DNA of 64,000 nucleotides from an uncultured Acetobacterium sp. Its GTDB lineage: Bacteria; Bacillota; Clostridia; Eubacteriales; Eubacteriaceae. The position numbers and the translations under genes were made by a program. The stretch is from contig NZ_OY760905.1 of the NCBI RefSeq assembly GCF_963664135.1, forward strand, positions 1,824,736 through 1,888,735. The letters run 5' to 3'. Positions 16,152-24,358 of the stretch are shown piece after piece; position 1 is the first letter of the stretch; every line of letters begins with the position of its first letter. The notes under the pieces are model-generated. The model did not search any database. It was not told where the DNA came from and saw nothing but the letters and a program-made list of their open reading frames with translations.

Positions 16152-16541
16152 TTATTCCATCAGATTAAGCTGATCCTCAATCAAAACTTTAGAAATATTC
16201 ATTGCCTTGATTAAATTTTCAAAACGTCGATAATGCGTGGTTCCTGCTACAAATTTACCCTGTCCTTTTTCACACTTACTAATAACTGAAACCACTGGCC
16301 TGAGGGCTTCGGTTAATTCTGCGTTTGTGTACTGCTCCAGGTCATCAGTCATTTGTTCTTTTGGGAATAATTTACTTTCGATCAAAAGCTTTGAAATAAC
16401 CATTGCTTTGATTCTATTTCTAAGTAGCGAACACTGGGCGGTTCCTTCCGCAAATTTTCCTTGCATTTTTTCGCATTTGCTAATCGTTAATGCTACTTCC
16501 CGAAGCGCTTCGGTTAATTCTTCGTTGGTGTATTTATTCAT
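16152..16541 (-). CDS. Uncharacterised protein made of two tandem ~55-residue repeats
   Basis: A 129-residue helical protein. Two repeats align throughout: YTN-x-ELTEALR, ISKCEK-x-QGKF, and a C-terminal IKAM-x-ISK-x-LIE. Each has one conserved cysteine in SKCEK. No membrane segment or known domain is recognised. GGGAGC lies before the ATG. A paralogous 3' fragment at 19.2 kb preserves the second repeat. Because the two repeats share a fixed hydrophobic pattern, each is probably a helical hairpin; function is unknown. Confidence 0.7.
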   Translation of the reverse strand: MNKYTNEELTEALREVALTISKCEKMQGKFAEGTAQCSLLRNRIKAMVISKLLIESKLFPKEQMTDDLEQYTNAELTEALRPVVSVISKCEKGQGKFVAGTTHYRRFENLIKAMNISKVLIEDQLNLME

Positions 16542-16675
16542 AATAATGCTCCCTTTTTTTTGGAATCGTCTCGTCCGACCTGCGCTTATTCATCGCCTAA
16601 CCCAAAGCATGAAGGTGCCATTATACTGTATCTATCAACACAATTTATCATTCTTTGCAATTGGATTGATGGGAA

Positions 16676-16702
16676 AAGCCGGGTCAAACCTAAACCCGGC
16701 TT
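16676..16702 (-). terminator. Terminator after the ParE remnant
   Basis: AAGCCGGGT/ACCCGGCTT; on the minus strand it is followed by TTTCCC. It ends the toxin-antitoxin unit. Confidence 0.65.
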
Positions 16703-16713
16703 AATTTTCTGCT

Positions 16714-17037
16714 TTACTCTTCCAGTAAATTTTTAAACAAAATTCGCAGATAGTCTCGTCTGCCATAAAGAACTCTAGACACAAAAACGAGGTCGTCTTC
16801 ACACCAGTAAAAAATCATATAAATTCTGGCAAGTCAGATAACGATAGTTCGTTTGCATAGCAATTCGTGATGTTAAGGACGGCCCTAGTTGAGGATGATC
16901 GCTCAGGTTTCGCATTTTGCTGTGATTTTTCGCATTAACTCGATTGCGGCCTGGGGATTCCCCAATTCCTCGGATATGTATTCTTTAATCAGCAATACAT
17001 CATCTCTTGCTTCTGGAGAAATCTGAAGCCTGGTCAT
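16714..17037 (-). pseudogene. ParE/RelE-family toxin with two frameshifts
   Basis: The start MTRLQISPEARDDVLLIKEY is typical of ParE toxins. The frame breaks after AAIELMRKITAK; a second frame supplies MRNLSDHPQLGPSL and NYRYLTCQNL; a third supplies YMIFYWCEDDLVFVSRVLYG and RRDYLRILF, the usual C-terminal motifs. Toxin activity should be lost, leaving the antitoxin gene as a solitary regulator. The toxin ATG begins one base past the antitoxin stop, the normal overlap for this class. Confidence 0.8.
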
Positions 17038-17038
17038 T

Positions 17039-17284
17039 TTAAATTCCCACCTCCGATTCCACCGCATCGATGGTCAGCCAGCCCTTTTCACAACCTGCCT
17101 GTTCGCCTTTGGATAGCTGCGACATTAGCTTCAGAGAAGCCTTCAATGATTCATATTCATTGATATCAATAATGGCAAACTTACCTCGACCATTTTTTGT
17201 TAAAAAGACTGGTTCGCCCACCGCAACATCCCGCAATACTTCTGTATAGTTTCTTAGATCAGAGATTGGTTTGATATTTGGCAT
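17039..17284 (-). CDS. Phd/YefM-family antitoxin
   Basis: An 81-residue antitoxin and likely autorepressor. MPNIKPISDLRNYTEVLRDV is the DNA-binding N-terminal region and EPVFLTKNGRGKFAIIDINEYE is the hallmark Phd/YefM strand. The C-terminal tail that would bind the toxin is present. AGGAAAGG precedes the ATG; the longer frame upstream has no site. The adjacent ParE gene is broken, so this is an orphan antitoxin. An eight-codon copy of its 5' end near 8.29 kb shows that a second such locus once existed. Confidence 0.88.
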   Translation of the reverse strand: MPNIKPISDLRNYTEVLRDVAVGEPVFLTKNGRGKFAIIDINEYESLKASLKLMSQLSKGEQAGCEKGWLTIDAVESEVGI

Positions 17285-17410
17285 TGTCAACAACGCCTTT
17301 CCTGTTGATTGAATTATACCCTTATTTGATGTTATATTCAACAGCAAAACTACCCATTCTCAAGTATCACCATTTTCTCGTCAAGACCCTGAGAAAGGAA
17401 AAATATAAAG

Positions 17411-17937
17411 ATGATCACAGAATATAACGAAAGTATTTTTGAAAGCACCCAACGTATATTTCTCAAAAGTTTGTTGAAAAGGCAACAGGAACTCATTGAA
17501 AATTATGATAATTTAAGCGAAGATCAAAAGCGACTTGCTGTTCGAAACGAAATAAAAGAACATAACAAAGCACTGGCAGATACAGCTCATAAAGCTGGGG
17601 TTGTTACCCCGATTGACTATGCAACATTCCCCAAAAAAGTTATCAAGGTTTGTATGGAGGTCTTAATGCAAAAGATTTAAAACAGCGAAAAAACCTTAAG
17701 CAAAGTCAGAATATTCTGGATCACACGAGACATGCAGAATTAGCGGCCAATCTATTTCGCGCTACTCAAACAGAAAGTAAATTGAGGCGAGACAATATTC
17801 ACGGTAAAGAAAAAGCGAATGCTACCCATTTTGAAGTCGGGAAAGCTGTCCGGGACACAATCAAGGAGTTAGGTGGTACCATGCCAGAAGATTTACCCAA
17901 GCCCGAAAAGAGCATAAAAGAAATACATTGGCAATAA
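17411..17937 (+). pseudogene. DinD-like DNA-damage-inducible protein, internally deleted and frameshifted
   Basis: The start MITEYNESIFEST and later RQQELIENYDNLSEDQKRLA match DinD, but the intervening BRO-N region is missing. After KAGVVTPIDYATF the frame shifts inside an A-run near 17635. The second frame carries YGGLNAKDLKQRK, LAANLFRATQTESKLRR and ELGGTMPEDLP, the C-terminal hallmarks of DinD. The gene is therefore a remnant with a ~100-codon deletion plus a frameshift. AGAAAGGAA before the ATG shows the original start is retained. Confidence 0.78.
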
Positions 17938-17986
17938 CATGGTACAATAAGATAAACCTTTATTCCAAAATAACAGGGAGTTATAA

Positions 17987-18352
17987 ATGAAAATCCGCAA
18001 TGATTACACCTGCCCTCTTGAGATTGTCCATGACATTATCAAAGGCAAATGGAAAACCATTATCATTTTTCAAATGCGATCCGGTTCGGTTTCTCTTTCT
18101 CAACTAGAGAAAAGTATTGAATGCATCAGTCAAAAGATGCTCTTGCAACAATTAAATGAACTTCGCCATTTTGGTCTTGTTGACAAAGAAAACTCTCCGG
18201 GTTATCCGCTTCATGTTGATTATTACCTGACCGAACGGGGCAAACGAATCCTCAAAGCGGTTGAAATTATGCAGGATATCGGAATTGAGTACATGGTTGA
18301 ACACCACCTGACCGAAATCTTAGATCAAAAAGGAATTTGCTATCCAAAATAA
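17987..18352 (+). CDS. HxlR-family transcriptional regulator
   Basis: A 121-residue winged-helix regulator of the HxlR/MarR-like class. TCPLEIVHDIIKGKWKTIII is the signature N-terminal segment with the conserved Cys and the GKW motif; FGLVDKE and YYLTERGKRIL form the wing and last helix. The single cysteine near residue 9 is often redox or aldehyde sensing in this family. AGGGAG precedes the ATG. It lies 97 bases upstream of an isochorismatase-like hydrolase in the same direction and may control it. Confidence 0.88.
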   Translation: MKIRNDYTCPLEIVHDIIKGKWKTIIIFQMRSGSVSLSQLEKSIECISQKMLLQQLNELRHFGLVDKENSPGYPLHVDYYLTERGKRILKAVEIMQDIGIEYMVEHHLTEILDQKGICYPK

Positions 18353-18448
18353 TTGTCTCAATTATTTACATTCATATCCACAAAAAAGCGGGTAATTTAC
18401 CTCCAGTTCAAGATGAATTATACTTTAACAAAACAGGAGGTTTATAAA

Positions 18449-19000
18449 ATGAAAAAAGCACTAATATTAATTGATATCCAAAATGATTATTTTAAAGGCG
18501 GGCGTTTTGAGCTAAACCATTCAGACAAAGCGGCCCTAAATGCAAAAAATGTTTTAGCCGATTTTAGAAAAAAAGATCTTCCCATCTTTCATATTCAACA
18601 TGTAAATTTAAGGGACGATGCGCCCTTTTTCATCGCCGCAACTGAGGGTGTCCAGATCAATTCGCTGGTATCTCCCTTACCGGATGAAACACTCATTATC
18701 AAACATACCCCCGACAGTTTTTTTAATACGGATTTGCTTCCGCTGCTGAACGAAATGGAAATAAAAGAGTTGGTGATCTGTGGAATGATGAGTCATATGT
18801 GCGTTGACACAACGGTTCGTTCGGCTAAACGACTGGGCTTTGAAATTGAATTATTGAGCGACGCCTGTACCACCAGAGATTTGCTTTGGGAAAATACCCT
18901 GATTCCTGCTGAAATGGTCCACGCTACTTTTATGGCTGCTTTACAAAATACCTTTGCTGTTGTAAAAAATACTTCGAATTTTATCAAGTCTGATTCCTAG
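18449..19000 (+). CDS. Isochorismatase-like cysteine hydrolase
   Basis: A 183-residue hydrolase of the nicotinamidase/isochorismatase superfamily. The catalytic triad is visible: Asp in LILIDIQNDYF, Lys in LIIKHTPDSFF, and Cys in GMMSHMCVDTTVR. Canonical AGGAGG precedes the ATG at MKKALIL, so the 32-codon upstream extension was rejected. It follows an HxlR regulator; the substrate is unknown, with a small amide or thiol-linked compound being typical for the family. A C-terminal remnant of a related hydrolase occurs near 33.4 kb. Confidence 0.88.
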   Translation: MKKALILIDIQNDYFKGGRFELNHSDKAALNAKNVLADFRKKDLPIFHIQHVNLRDDAPFFIAATEGVQINSLVSPLPDETLIIKHTPDSFFNTDLLPLLNEMEIKELVICGMMSHMCVDTTVRSAKRLGFEIELLSDACTTRDLLWENTLIPAEMVHATFMAALQNTFAVVKNTSNFIKSDS

Positions 19001-19074
19001 ACACAGAATAACCATCCCCTTGTACTAATTGTAAATGATATCTATAACTATGCAGCCCAGTTAACCAATCGTCT

Positions 19075-19100
19075 CGAATGTTTAATTAATTAAACATTCG
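19075..19100. repeat. Perfect 26-bp palindrome without loop
   Basis: CGAATGTTTAATT is followed immediately by its exact reverse complement. It lies downstream of the hydrolase gene and just before a GC-rich hairpin. It could be a protein-binding site or a cruciform. Confidence 0.8.
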
Positions 19101-19104
19101 TAAA

Positions 19105-19136
19105 AGCCCTGAGGGGGAAGTTGCCCCCTCGGGGCT
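19105..19136. terminator. GC-rich hairpin after the hydrolase gene
   Basis: A 13-bp stem (AGCCCTGAGGGGG with CCCCCTCGGGGCT, one G-T pair) and a 6-base loop. No U tract follows, so it may stabilise a 3' end instead of terminating. Confidence 0.55.
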
Positions 19137-19158
19137 ACATGCGATAACAGTTTGTTAT

Positions 19159-19303
19159 ATTAGATTAAACTGGTCCTCGATCAAAGCTTTAGAAATACTC
19201 ATTGCTTTGATTAAATTTTCAAGTCGCCGCTGATGAGAGGTTCCTTCATCAAATTTCACCTGCGCTTTTTCACACTTACTGATAACTGAAACCACTGGCC
19301 TGG
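19159..19303 (-). pseudogene. 3' fragment paralogous to the tandem-repeat protein
   Basis: Reads RPVVSVISKCEKAQVKF, RRLENLIKAMSISKALIE and stops, matching the second repeat of the protein at 16.2 kb. Its 5' side is lost three bases before a GGGGACG-type repeat. Confidence 0.75.
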
Positions 19304-19306
19304 AAA

Positions 19307-19328
19307 GACTGGGGGCATTTCGTTCGTC
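19307..19328 (+). repeat. GGGGACG-type hairpin repeat
   Basis: GACTGGGGGCATTTCGTTC closing with GTC. It separates two gene remnants. Confidence 0.65.
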
Positions 19329-19335
19329 ATATTCG

Positions 19336-19515
19336 TGATGATATTAGGAATGTCTTTTGTACTTTGACCATTTTCAAATGACAAACTCGCCACCTAAAAG
19401 TCGTTTCTTTTAAATCCGGTTCTTCGTCTAAATAGAATTGGTAAAGCTACTTGTTTGTAAACGGCTTATTTCCAAATGTTTTAAACACTTCAAAAATCCT
19501 TAATTGATCGTTCAC
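19336..19515 (-). pseudogene. DUF6577-like protein, N-terminal fragment with in-frame TAG
   Basis: A GTG start after CGGAGATGAGATAAA opens a frame reading RIFEVFKTFGNKPFTNK, a TAG (19447-19449), then LYQFYLDEEPDLKETTFRWR and VCHLK. The pattern recalls the winged-helix N-terminus of DUF6577/AbiEi-like proteins. It is cut at a GGGGACG-type repeat. Confidence 0.4.
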
Positions 19516-19588
19516 TTTATCTCATCTCCGATTTTTCGTTCCCAATAAACGGGGCCTTTTTTGTTTAGGCCCCATTTGTTGGGTTTCA
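19508..19588 (-). repeat. Gene 5' region with GGGGCC hairpin, copy 2
   Basis: Shares the hairpin GGGGCCT/AAGGCCCC, the ribosome site and the GTG start with the copy near 12.05 kb. Here the downstream gene fragment continues for about 60 codons. Confidence 0.7.
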
Positions 19589-19633
19589 TTTCTCACTGTT
19601 TCAGCGTGTAGATTTAAGGGCCTATGGCCCTGA

Positions 19634-19753
19634 TCAAAATACCATAATCGCATGCTTATCTTTTGCAAAGAACACCCATCCGGCACCGCCAAAGACCTCA
19701 ATGTATTGATCAAAATCCTTTGGGAACATTTCTAACCGCAACTTTAATTGATT
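19634..19753 (-). pseudogene. Adenine-specific DNA methylase (D12 class), N-terminal fragment
   Basis: One frame reads LKLRLEMFPKDFDQYIEVFGGAGWVFFAKDKHA before stopping (given here in parts: FDQYIEVFGGAGWVFF is the diagnostic FxGxG S-adenosylmethionine-binding segment). No catalytic DPPY-type motif follows. The remaining ~230 bases up to the next gene hold nothing I can identify. Confidence 0.55.
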
Positions 19754-19984
19754 TTAACCTATTGGTCACATAATTGTGCATCCTCTTCTTATCATTTAAT
19801 TTTTTTTAATCGCAAGTCGGGGGACCATCGAGCCACCTGAATTGTAATGTGTTTATTCTTGTTTGCACACTATTAAAATGATAGAATACCATTATGATCA
19901 GCGTCGCTCCATTAGGATAAAAGACTGGCTGAACACAACCTAAGAATACAAAACCAATCTTACAATCATCATCTGGGAGTAATT

Positions 19985-21154
19985 ATGAGTCAATTAAACG
20001 TCTATTTCAAAAAAACAAAACTGCACTTTTCGAAAGAAAAGAATCTGAATCAATCCGTTGAAGATGAAGTGATTGCTAAAAATGTCAGCCGACTTGTTTT
20101 TCTTGTTCCGGCTGTTGGAGTTGTCAATCTGGCACACATTTTTTATTTTATCATCAATTTTACACCAACAACCCTCCTTGAAGAAAAATGGGTGACCGGA
20201 ATTGTCTCCATTCATGCAGTTAGCGCCGTAATCGCGCTAGTTCTGTCACTTACTCTCATTCACATCAATAAAAAAAAGGCTACGCCTTTACATTTGAAAG
20301 TAATTGAAAATTTCGTAGCCATTTTTATTCTCATGCTCGGAATTTCACTGGTGTCAGTCGATCAGTATATCACCACCAATATCACCCCTTTTTTAGTGGT
20401 TTGTACCGTATTAGGGTTGTTTATCATTAAAAGGCCTACTGCAACAATTATTCAATATTCGATTGCATTGGTTTCTTTTTTTGTTCTAATGTCAATTTTC
20501 CAAATAGAGCCTGCCATTTTGGCAACCAATCAATTAAATGGTATCACCTTTGTTGCCATAGGCTTATGTATTTCCCTGCTATTCTGGCATTCGGAACGAA
20601 GCGCAATTCTACAACAAAGAAAAATTACAGAGCAACAGCATAAGTTGGAAGCGATCGCCTATTACGACAATTTGACGGGTTTGATAAATCGCTGGAAATG
20701 GCTTCAGTATGTGGATGTAGAACTGGATAAAAACCAGTTCCCGGGCAAAGAAAGCTGTATTCTATTACTGGATATCGATTTCTTCAAACGGGTTAATGAT
20801 CAATATGGGCATCCCGTCGGCGACCAGGTCTTGAAGCAATTGGCACATATTCTTAAAAATGAAGTGGGCTCCCAAGGCGATACTGCCAGATGGGGCGGTG
20901 AAGAATTCATTATTCTTCTGCCTGGTGTATCGCTGTCAAAAAGCATCGAAATTGGCGAACAAATCCGACAGGGTATTGCCAAAATACCTTTTTATGTAGA
21001 GAATCATCAAATCCACATTACCATCAGCCTTGGTGCTACCTTGCTGGAGAAACATTGTGATTTTATGCATGCCTATAAACGTGCCGACCAAGCCCTCTAT
21101 ATGGCTAAAAATAATGGTCGAAATCGATTAGAATATGTCGTAAACCCTGCATAA
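19985..21154 (+). CDS. Membrane diguanylate cyclase (GGDEF)
   Basis: A 389-residue protein with about six transmembrane helices in residues 25-205 and a GGDEF domain from ~225. The active-site loop WGGEEF is intact near residue 303, the metal-binding LLLDIDFFKRVND is present, and GHPVGDQVL follows, so c-di-GMP synthesis is expected. The RxxD inhibitory site five residues before GGEEF is absent (GSQGD), implying no product inhibition by that route. GGGAG precedes the ATG. It is monocistronic; the sensory input is the uncharacterised membrane part. Confidence 0.9.
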   Translation: MSQLNVYFKKTKLHFSKEKNLNQSVEDEVIAKNVSRLVFLVPAVGVVNLAHIFYFIINFTPTTLLEEKWVTGIVSIHAVSAVIALVLSLTLIHINKKKATPLHLKVIENFVAIFILMLGISLVSVDQYITTNITPFLVVCTVLGLFIIKRPTATIIQYSIALVSFFVLMSIFQIEPAILATNQLNGITFVAIGLCISLLFWHSERSAILQQRKITEQQHKLEAIAYYDNLTGLINRWKWLQYVDVELDKNQFPGKESCILLLDIDFFKRVNDQYGHPVGDQVLKQLAHILKNEVGSQGDTARWGGEEFIILLPGVSLSKSIEIGEQIRQGIAKIPFYVENHQIHITISLGATLLEKHCDFMHAYKRADQALYMAKNNGRNRLEYVVNPA

Positions 21155-21251
21155 TACAGTGGTGCGAAGCAAAACAATTCGGCCTCTGTAATTAAGTCAT
21201 CCGTTTTATCAATATCTGAATTTTCCAAGTCTTCGGCAAGATGTGGGGACT

Positions 21252-21788
21252 TTAATCAATAAGCAAAATTCCATATCGATTCATGGTTTCATTCTTATCA
21301 GCTAACACCGCAATGGGATAATCAAGTTCCCGAACCGTTCCATAGACGTCAATGGCCATTGCTTCGGTACAGGGCCTTGCCATTTTTTTGTTTTTACACC
21401 CGGTTCGTTCCGACACACAGTCTGAACAAAAATTACATTCATCTACCAACAGTGCAAATGCTTTATGATAGCCAAGCAGAAATAATTCCTTTTCAATTCG
21501 CAGCAATTCTTTATTGGTAGCTTTGCACCATTGGAGCAGCATCTTATCGTTATCAATCTTTTCCCGAAAATGAAAAATAACAGCTGTTTTATATTCGGAA
21601 ATAAACTCCCGACAGTCTGGTACCGATGGTGTATTTGGTGGACAGGCACTTTTCTTACCGTAACTGACGCAACCATACATACATTTTATTCGAACCCATT
21701 GAGCAACTTTTATTTGGTCACTTGCGATCCATTTAAAATCAGTGAATTGTTTATCCAAAAATATGTTTTCTATTTCACCTTTATTCAT
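21252..21788 (-). CDS. DUF2284 predicted metal-binding protein
   Basis: A 178-residue stand-alone DUF2284 protein. Cysteines occur in RIKCMYGCVSYGKKSACPP, then DECNFCSDCVSERTGCKNKK and ARPCTEA, giving enough ligands for one or two metal or Fe-S sites. GAGAGG lies before the chosen ATG; an earlier frame start adds five residues without a site. It lacks the W-G-x-K-A tail of the homologue at 1.5-3 kb. A flavodoxin-like gene lies downstream in the same direction across a GGGGACG repeat; a redox link is possible but not shown. Confidence 0.85.
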   Translation of the reverse strand: MNKGEIENIFLDKQFTDFKWIASDQIKVAQWVRIKCMYGCVSYGKKSACPPNTPSVPDCREFISEYKTAVIFHFREKIDNDKMLLQWCKATNKELLRIEKELFLLGYHKAFALLVDECNFCSDCVSERTGCKNKKMARPCTEAMAIDVYGTVRELDYPIAVLADKNETMNRYGILLID

Positions 21789-21891
21789 CAGGTTACCTCT
21801 CATTCGTAATTATGGGTAGTTGGGTTATCGATTTCTATGGGTTTATTGTATCATTTAATGGCAGCTAGAGAAATTTTTTTAGATTTCATAA

Positions 21892-21910
21892 GACACGGGG
21901 ACGTTTTGTC
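21892..21910 (+). repeat. GGGGACG hairpin repeat (GACA/TGTC arms)
   Basis: GACACGGGGACGTTTTGTC, a compact 19-base copy with paired arms. Confidence 0.75.
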
Positions 21911-21959
21911 ATATACTGAGAACGTTTTTTCGGCTTTGTCCATTTTTTATGATCAATAC

Positions 21960-22451
21960 TCATTCGAGGCTCAACGCAAATTCCTCTGCATTCCTTAAAT
22001 CCTCACTGTTTGGTCTGCCTTTGTTCATTCCCCCAAAGAATTTGAGAAAACTGTTGGTGTTAAAACCCTTACAGCTAAACTCCCCTTTTACGATGTAGCC
22101 TTTTGACTTGAGCTTCTGTCTTAGTGCCGAATGATCTTTTGCTACCTTAGCTTCTCCCATAATCGCACTGGTAGAGAAGATAAAGCAAGACTTTTTGCAC
22201 ACTTCCGGCAATTGATCAGCCAGATCCAGCAATTCTTTATAGTGACTTCCACTGTCGATACCCGCTCCAAAGCCAATCAGGTCATAATCCTCAAGTTCTT
22301 CCAGGGTGACCTGATCCGTTCTTTTTACCGGGGCATGTAATACTTCAGCAAATACATCAGCAATTTTTGCGGTATTGTTGTGATGATACGAATGGATAAT
22401 AATCAGACACTTTCCTCGCGCGGCGGCCATCAAATAATTTTCTTTCTGCAT
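21960..22451 (-). CDS. Flavodoxin-like protein
   Basis: A 163-residue flavodoxin-fold protein. The FMN phosphate loop is visible as HSYHHNNTAKIADVFAEVL near residue 20, and LIGFGAGIDSGSHYKELL corresponds to the segment around the isoalloxazine ring; FIFSTSAIMG fits the next strand. There is no signal peptide. GAGAGG precedes the ATG. It would act as a small cytosolic electron carrier or FMN-dependent reductase. The nearest genes are a DUF2284 protein and an SDF transporter, so the partner is not evident. Confidence 0.82.
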   Translation of the reverse strand: MQKENYLMAAARGKCLIIIHSYHHNNTAKIADVFAEVLHAPVKRTDQVTLEELEDYDLIGFGAGIDSGSHYKELLDLADQLPEVCKKSCFIFSTSAIMGEAKVAKDHSALRQKLKSKGYIVKGEFSCKGFNTNSFLKFFGGMNKGRPNSEDLRNAEEFALSLE

Positions 22452-22473
22452 GGTTTTTACCTCTCATTTTTAA

Positions 22474-22523
22474 GACATGGGGACGTTTTGTCAGGACACA
22501 GTAGGAATGGTTCTTTTGTGTTG
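22474..22523 (+). repeat. Two adjacent GGGGACG-type repeats of different arm classes
   Basis: GACATGGGGACGTTTTGTC is followed directly by a degenerate long-arm copy (GGACACAGTAGGAATGGTTC then TTTTGTGTTG). Both arm types occur side by side. Confidence 0.7.
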
Positions 22524-22549
22524 TTTCTCTAGTAATAAATTCGCAGTAA

Positions 22550-22587
22550 CACATCCACAGCAGTCAAATGCTGTGGATGTGTTTTTT
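22550..22587 (+). terminator. Perfect hairpin at the 3' end of the SDF transporter gene
   Basis: A 13-bp stem CACATCCACAGCA/TGCTGTGGATGTG with a 6-base loop; the T tract lies on the plus strand and overlaps the stop of the minus-strand gene. Confidence 0.7.
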
Positions 22588-24205
22588 ATCCTAAGGGTAC
22601 AGGCTCTTTATACTCAGCCTTGATTTCCTTTGCACAAAGCAGGTGTTCGGTGTGCAGCATACCGATATTGGTAACCATCACATGGCCGGCAGTGGCCGGG
22701 TAATTCATAAATATGGCAATGGTTACGGCCAGTGCCAAGCCCTCCAGGGGAATATTCAGGAGGTTGAAAATAATGGTGAAAAGAAACGGACCAATCCCTG
22801 GAGACGGTGGCACCGCAACAGAGAGAATCATACAGAGGATGACCACGGGAACGATTTCCGCCATGGTAAACGATAGCCCATAAATGTTGGCTATAAACAG
22901 GGATATTAATACCCATATGGGGATTGCAAACTGTTTGTTAAAGAGTGCCCCGACTGGAATTGAAAAACTAATCACGTAATCTCTGACGTTCTGTTTGACA
23001 GAAGCAATCAAGGTATGGCTGGCAAAGGTGGCACTTGAGCTACCAGTGGAAAAGGCAATCAGTAAAAATGAACCGGCTGATTTAAAATAGGTAACGGGGT
23101 TCATTTTTTCAATTAATGCCACACTTAGCAGCAAAATCACCACCAGAGCAAGAAGTGGCACTAACATCATGCCAATCAAACCGATCGATCCCAAAAGAGC
23201 ACCACTGTTACCGGCGATTATCATATTCAAGATGTTGATAAATATAATCACGGGCATCATGTCACAAACGGCATCTAATATGGTTATGAAAATTAAATTG
23301 CCTTCGGTAATGATTTTGGTTATAGTGGGAAATCGCCCTTTAAGGGTAAGCATTACAATTCCACTGACAATGGCGAGGAACATAATTTGAAGGGTGTTGC
23401 CATCTAAAAAAGGCTGGAGGATATTGGTCGGGATGATGCCAAACACCATTGCTCCAATTTGGTTCCATAAGTCACCAGACCCGCCACCTGATGTGGCGGA
23501 ACCCTCACTGACGAAGAATAACCCGGCCGCCAAAAGGGAAATTGCCGAGGACACCAGCATGATGCCCAGCGACCAGCTCAGTAAGCTCCGAAAGATGCGC
23601 TTCATCTGAGCCATATTGTCCATGTTGAAAATGCTGCCGATGGTGGAAAGAAACAGCACGGGAACCACTAAAGCGTTAATAAATCCAAAAAAAGTTCCGA
23701 TTAGGGGTTTTAGGATGGTGTTGGCAAGCCAAAGTCCGATGGTTGGGGACAAATATTGAAATGCCAGACCGCAAAAAATCCCAGCAACAAGCGCAATGGC
23801 TGTTTTCAGCGCCGGGTTGGCTGTTTTTGCTTTTAATGTGTATGACACATTGTTACAGCCATTTTCGTAGGAGTAGGTAACCGCGGATAATCCGATTAAA
23901 ATATTCTGACCAATGAGATTGAACTCCGGATCATCCACGTCTTCAGGCAGCGTCAGCGGATCGGATTGGTTCCCCCGGTAATTTAAAGACAGCGTGAACG
24001 TTTTAAATCGCTTACTCAGGGATATTTCGAAGGTTTCATTTTCCTGAGCCCCTTTCTGCCAGTGGACAATGGTCTCTTCTACGAAAAGCTGGGCCCGGAC
24101 GATGTCGCTTTTTGAGCAATTGTACTTAAGCAGCAGCTTCTGAACAAAGTCATAGGAATCATCAATACTCTCTAAACTAAGGGTGAAAAATTTCTTAACT
24201 TTCAT
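22586..24205 (-). CDS. SDF-family (DAACS) symporter with N-terminal RsbW/GHKL-like domain
   Basis: A 539-residue protein. Residues ~133-530 are a sodium or proton:dicarboxylate/amino-acid symporter with about eight helices; STGSSSATFASHTL is the serine-rich re-entrant loop and VAVPPSPGIGPF the second hairpin region. The first ~125 residues are soluble and unlike ordinary family members: VRAQLFVEETIVHW followed by strands ISLSKRFKTFTLSLNYRG resembles the N-box region of anti-sigma/GHKL ATPases such as RsbW, in degenerate form. A cytoplasmic regulatory domain is plausible. No other gene is coupled to it. Confidence 0.82.
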   Translation of the reverse strand: MKVKKFFTLSLESIDDSYDFVQKLLLKYNCSKSDIVRAQLFVEETIVHWQKGAQENETFEISLSKRFKTFTLSLNYRGNQSDPLTLPEDVDDPEFNLIGQNILIGLSAVTYSYENGCNNVSYTLKAKTANPALKTAIALVAGIFCGLAFQYLSPTIGLWLANTILKPLIGTFFGFINALVVPVLFLSTIGSIFNMDNMAQMKRIFRSLLSWSLGIMLVSSAISLLAAGLFFVSEGSATSGGGSGDLWNQIGAMVFGIIPTNILQPFLDGNTLQIMFLAIVSGIVMLTLKGRFPTITKIITEGNLIFITILDAVCDMMPVIIFINILNMIIAGNSGALLGSIGLIGMMLVPLLALVVILLLSVALIEKMNPVTYFKSAGSFLLIAFSTGSSSATFASHTLIASVKQNVRDYVISFSIPVGALFNKQFAIPIWVLISLFIANIYGLSFTMAEIVPVVILCMILSVAVPPSPGIGPFLFTIIFNLLNIPLEGLALAVTIAIFMNYPATAGHVMVTNIGMLHTEHLLCAKEIKAEYKEPVPLG

Positions 24206-24260
24206 TTATTTCCTCTTTATGACTTTTTTTCAATTTAATAGGAATTTTTTTCGATTTAGC

Positions 24261-24333
24261 CTCCTGTTGTTCTTATAAGTATATCATAGATTGACGGGCA
24301 TGACAGGCGAAAAAGCTCCTTGCATACCATGTC
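24261..24333 (-). repeat. RAYT leader plus degenerate GGGGACG repeat
   Basis: Shares CTCCTGTTGTTCT and the ATAGATTGACGGGCATGACA block with the leader of the RAYT pseudogene near 11.95 kb, without the transposase sequence. Confidence 0.5.
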
Positions 24334-24358
24334 ATATTTTTTGTCAAAACGACCCCTT

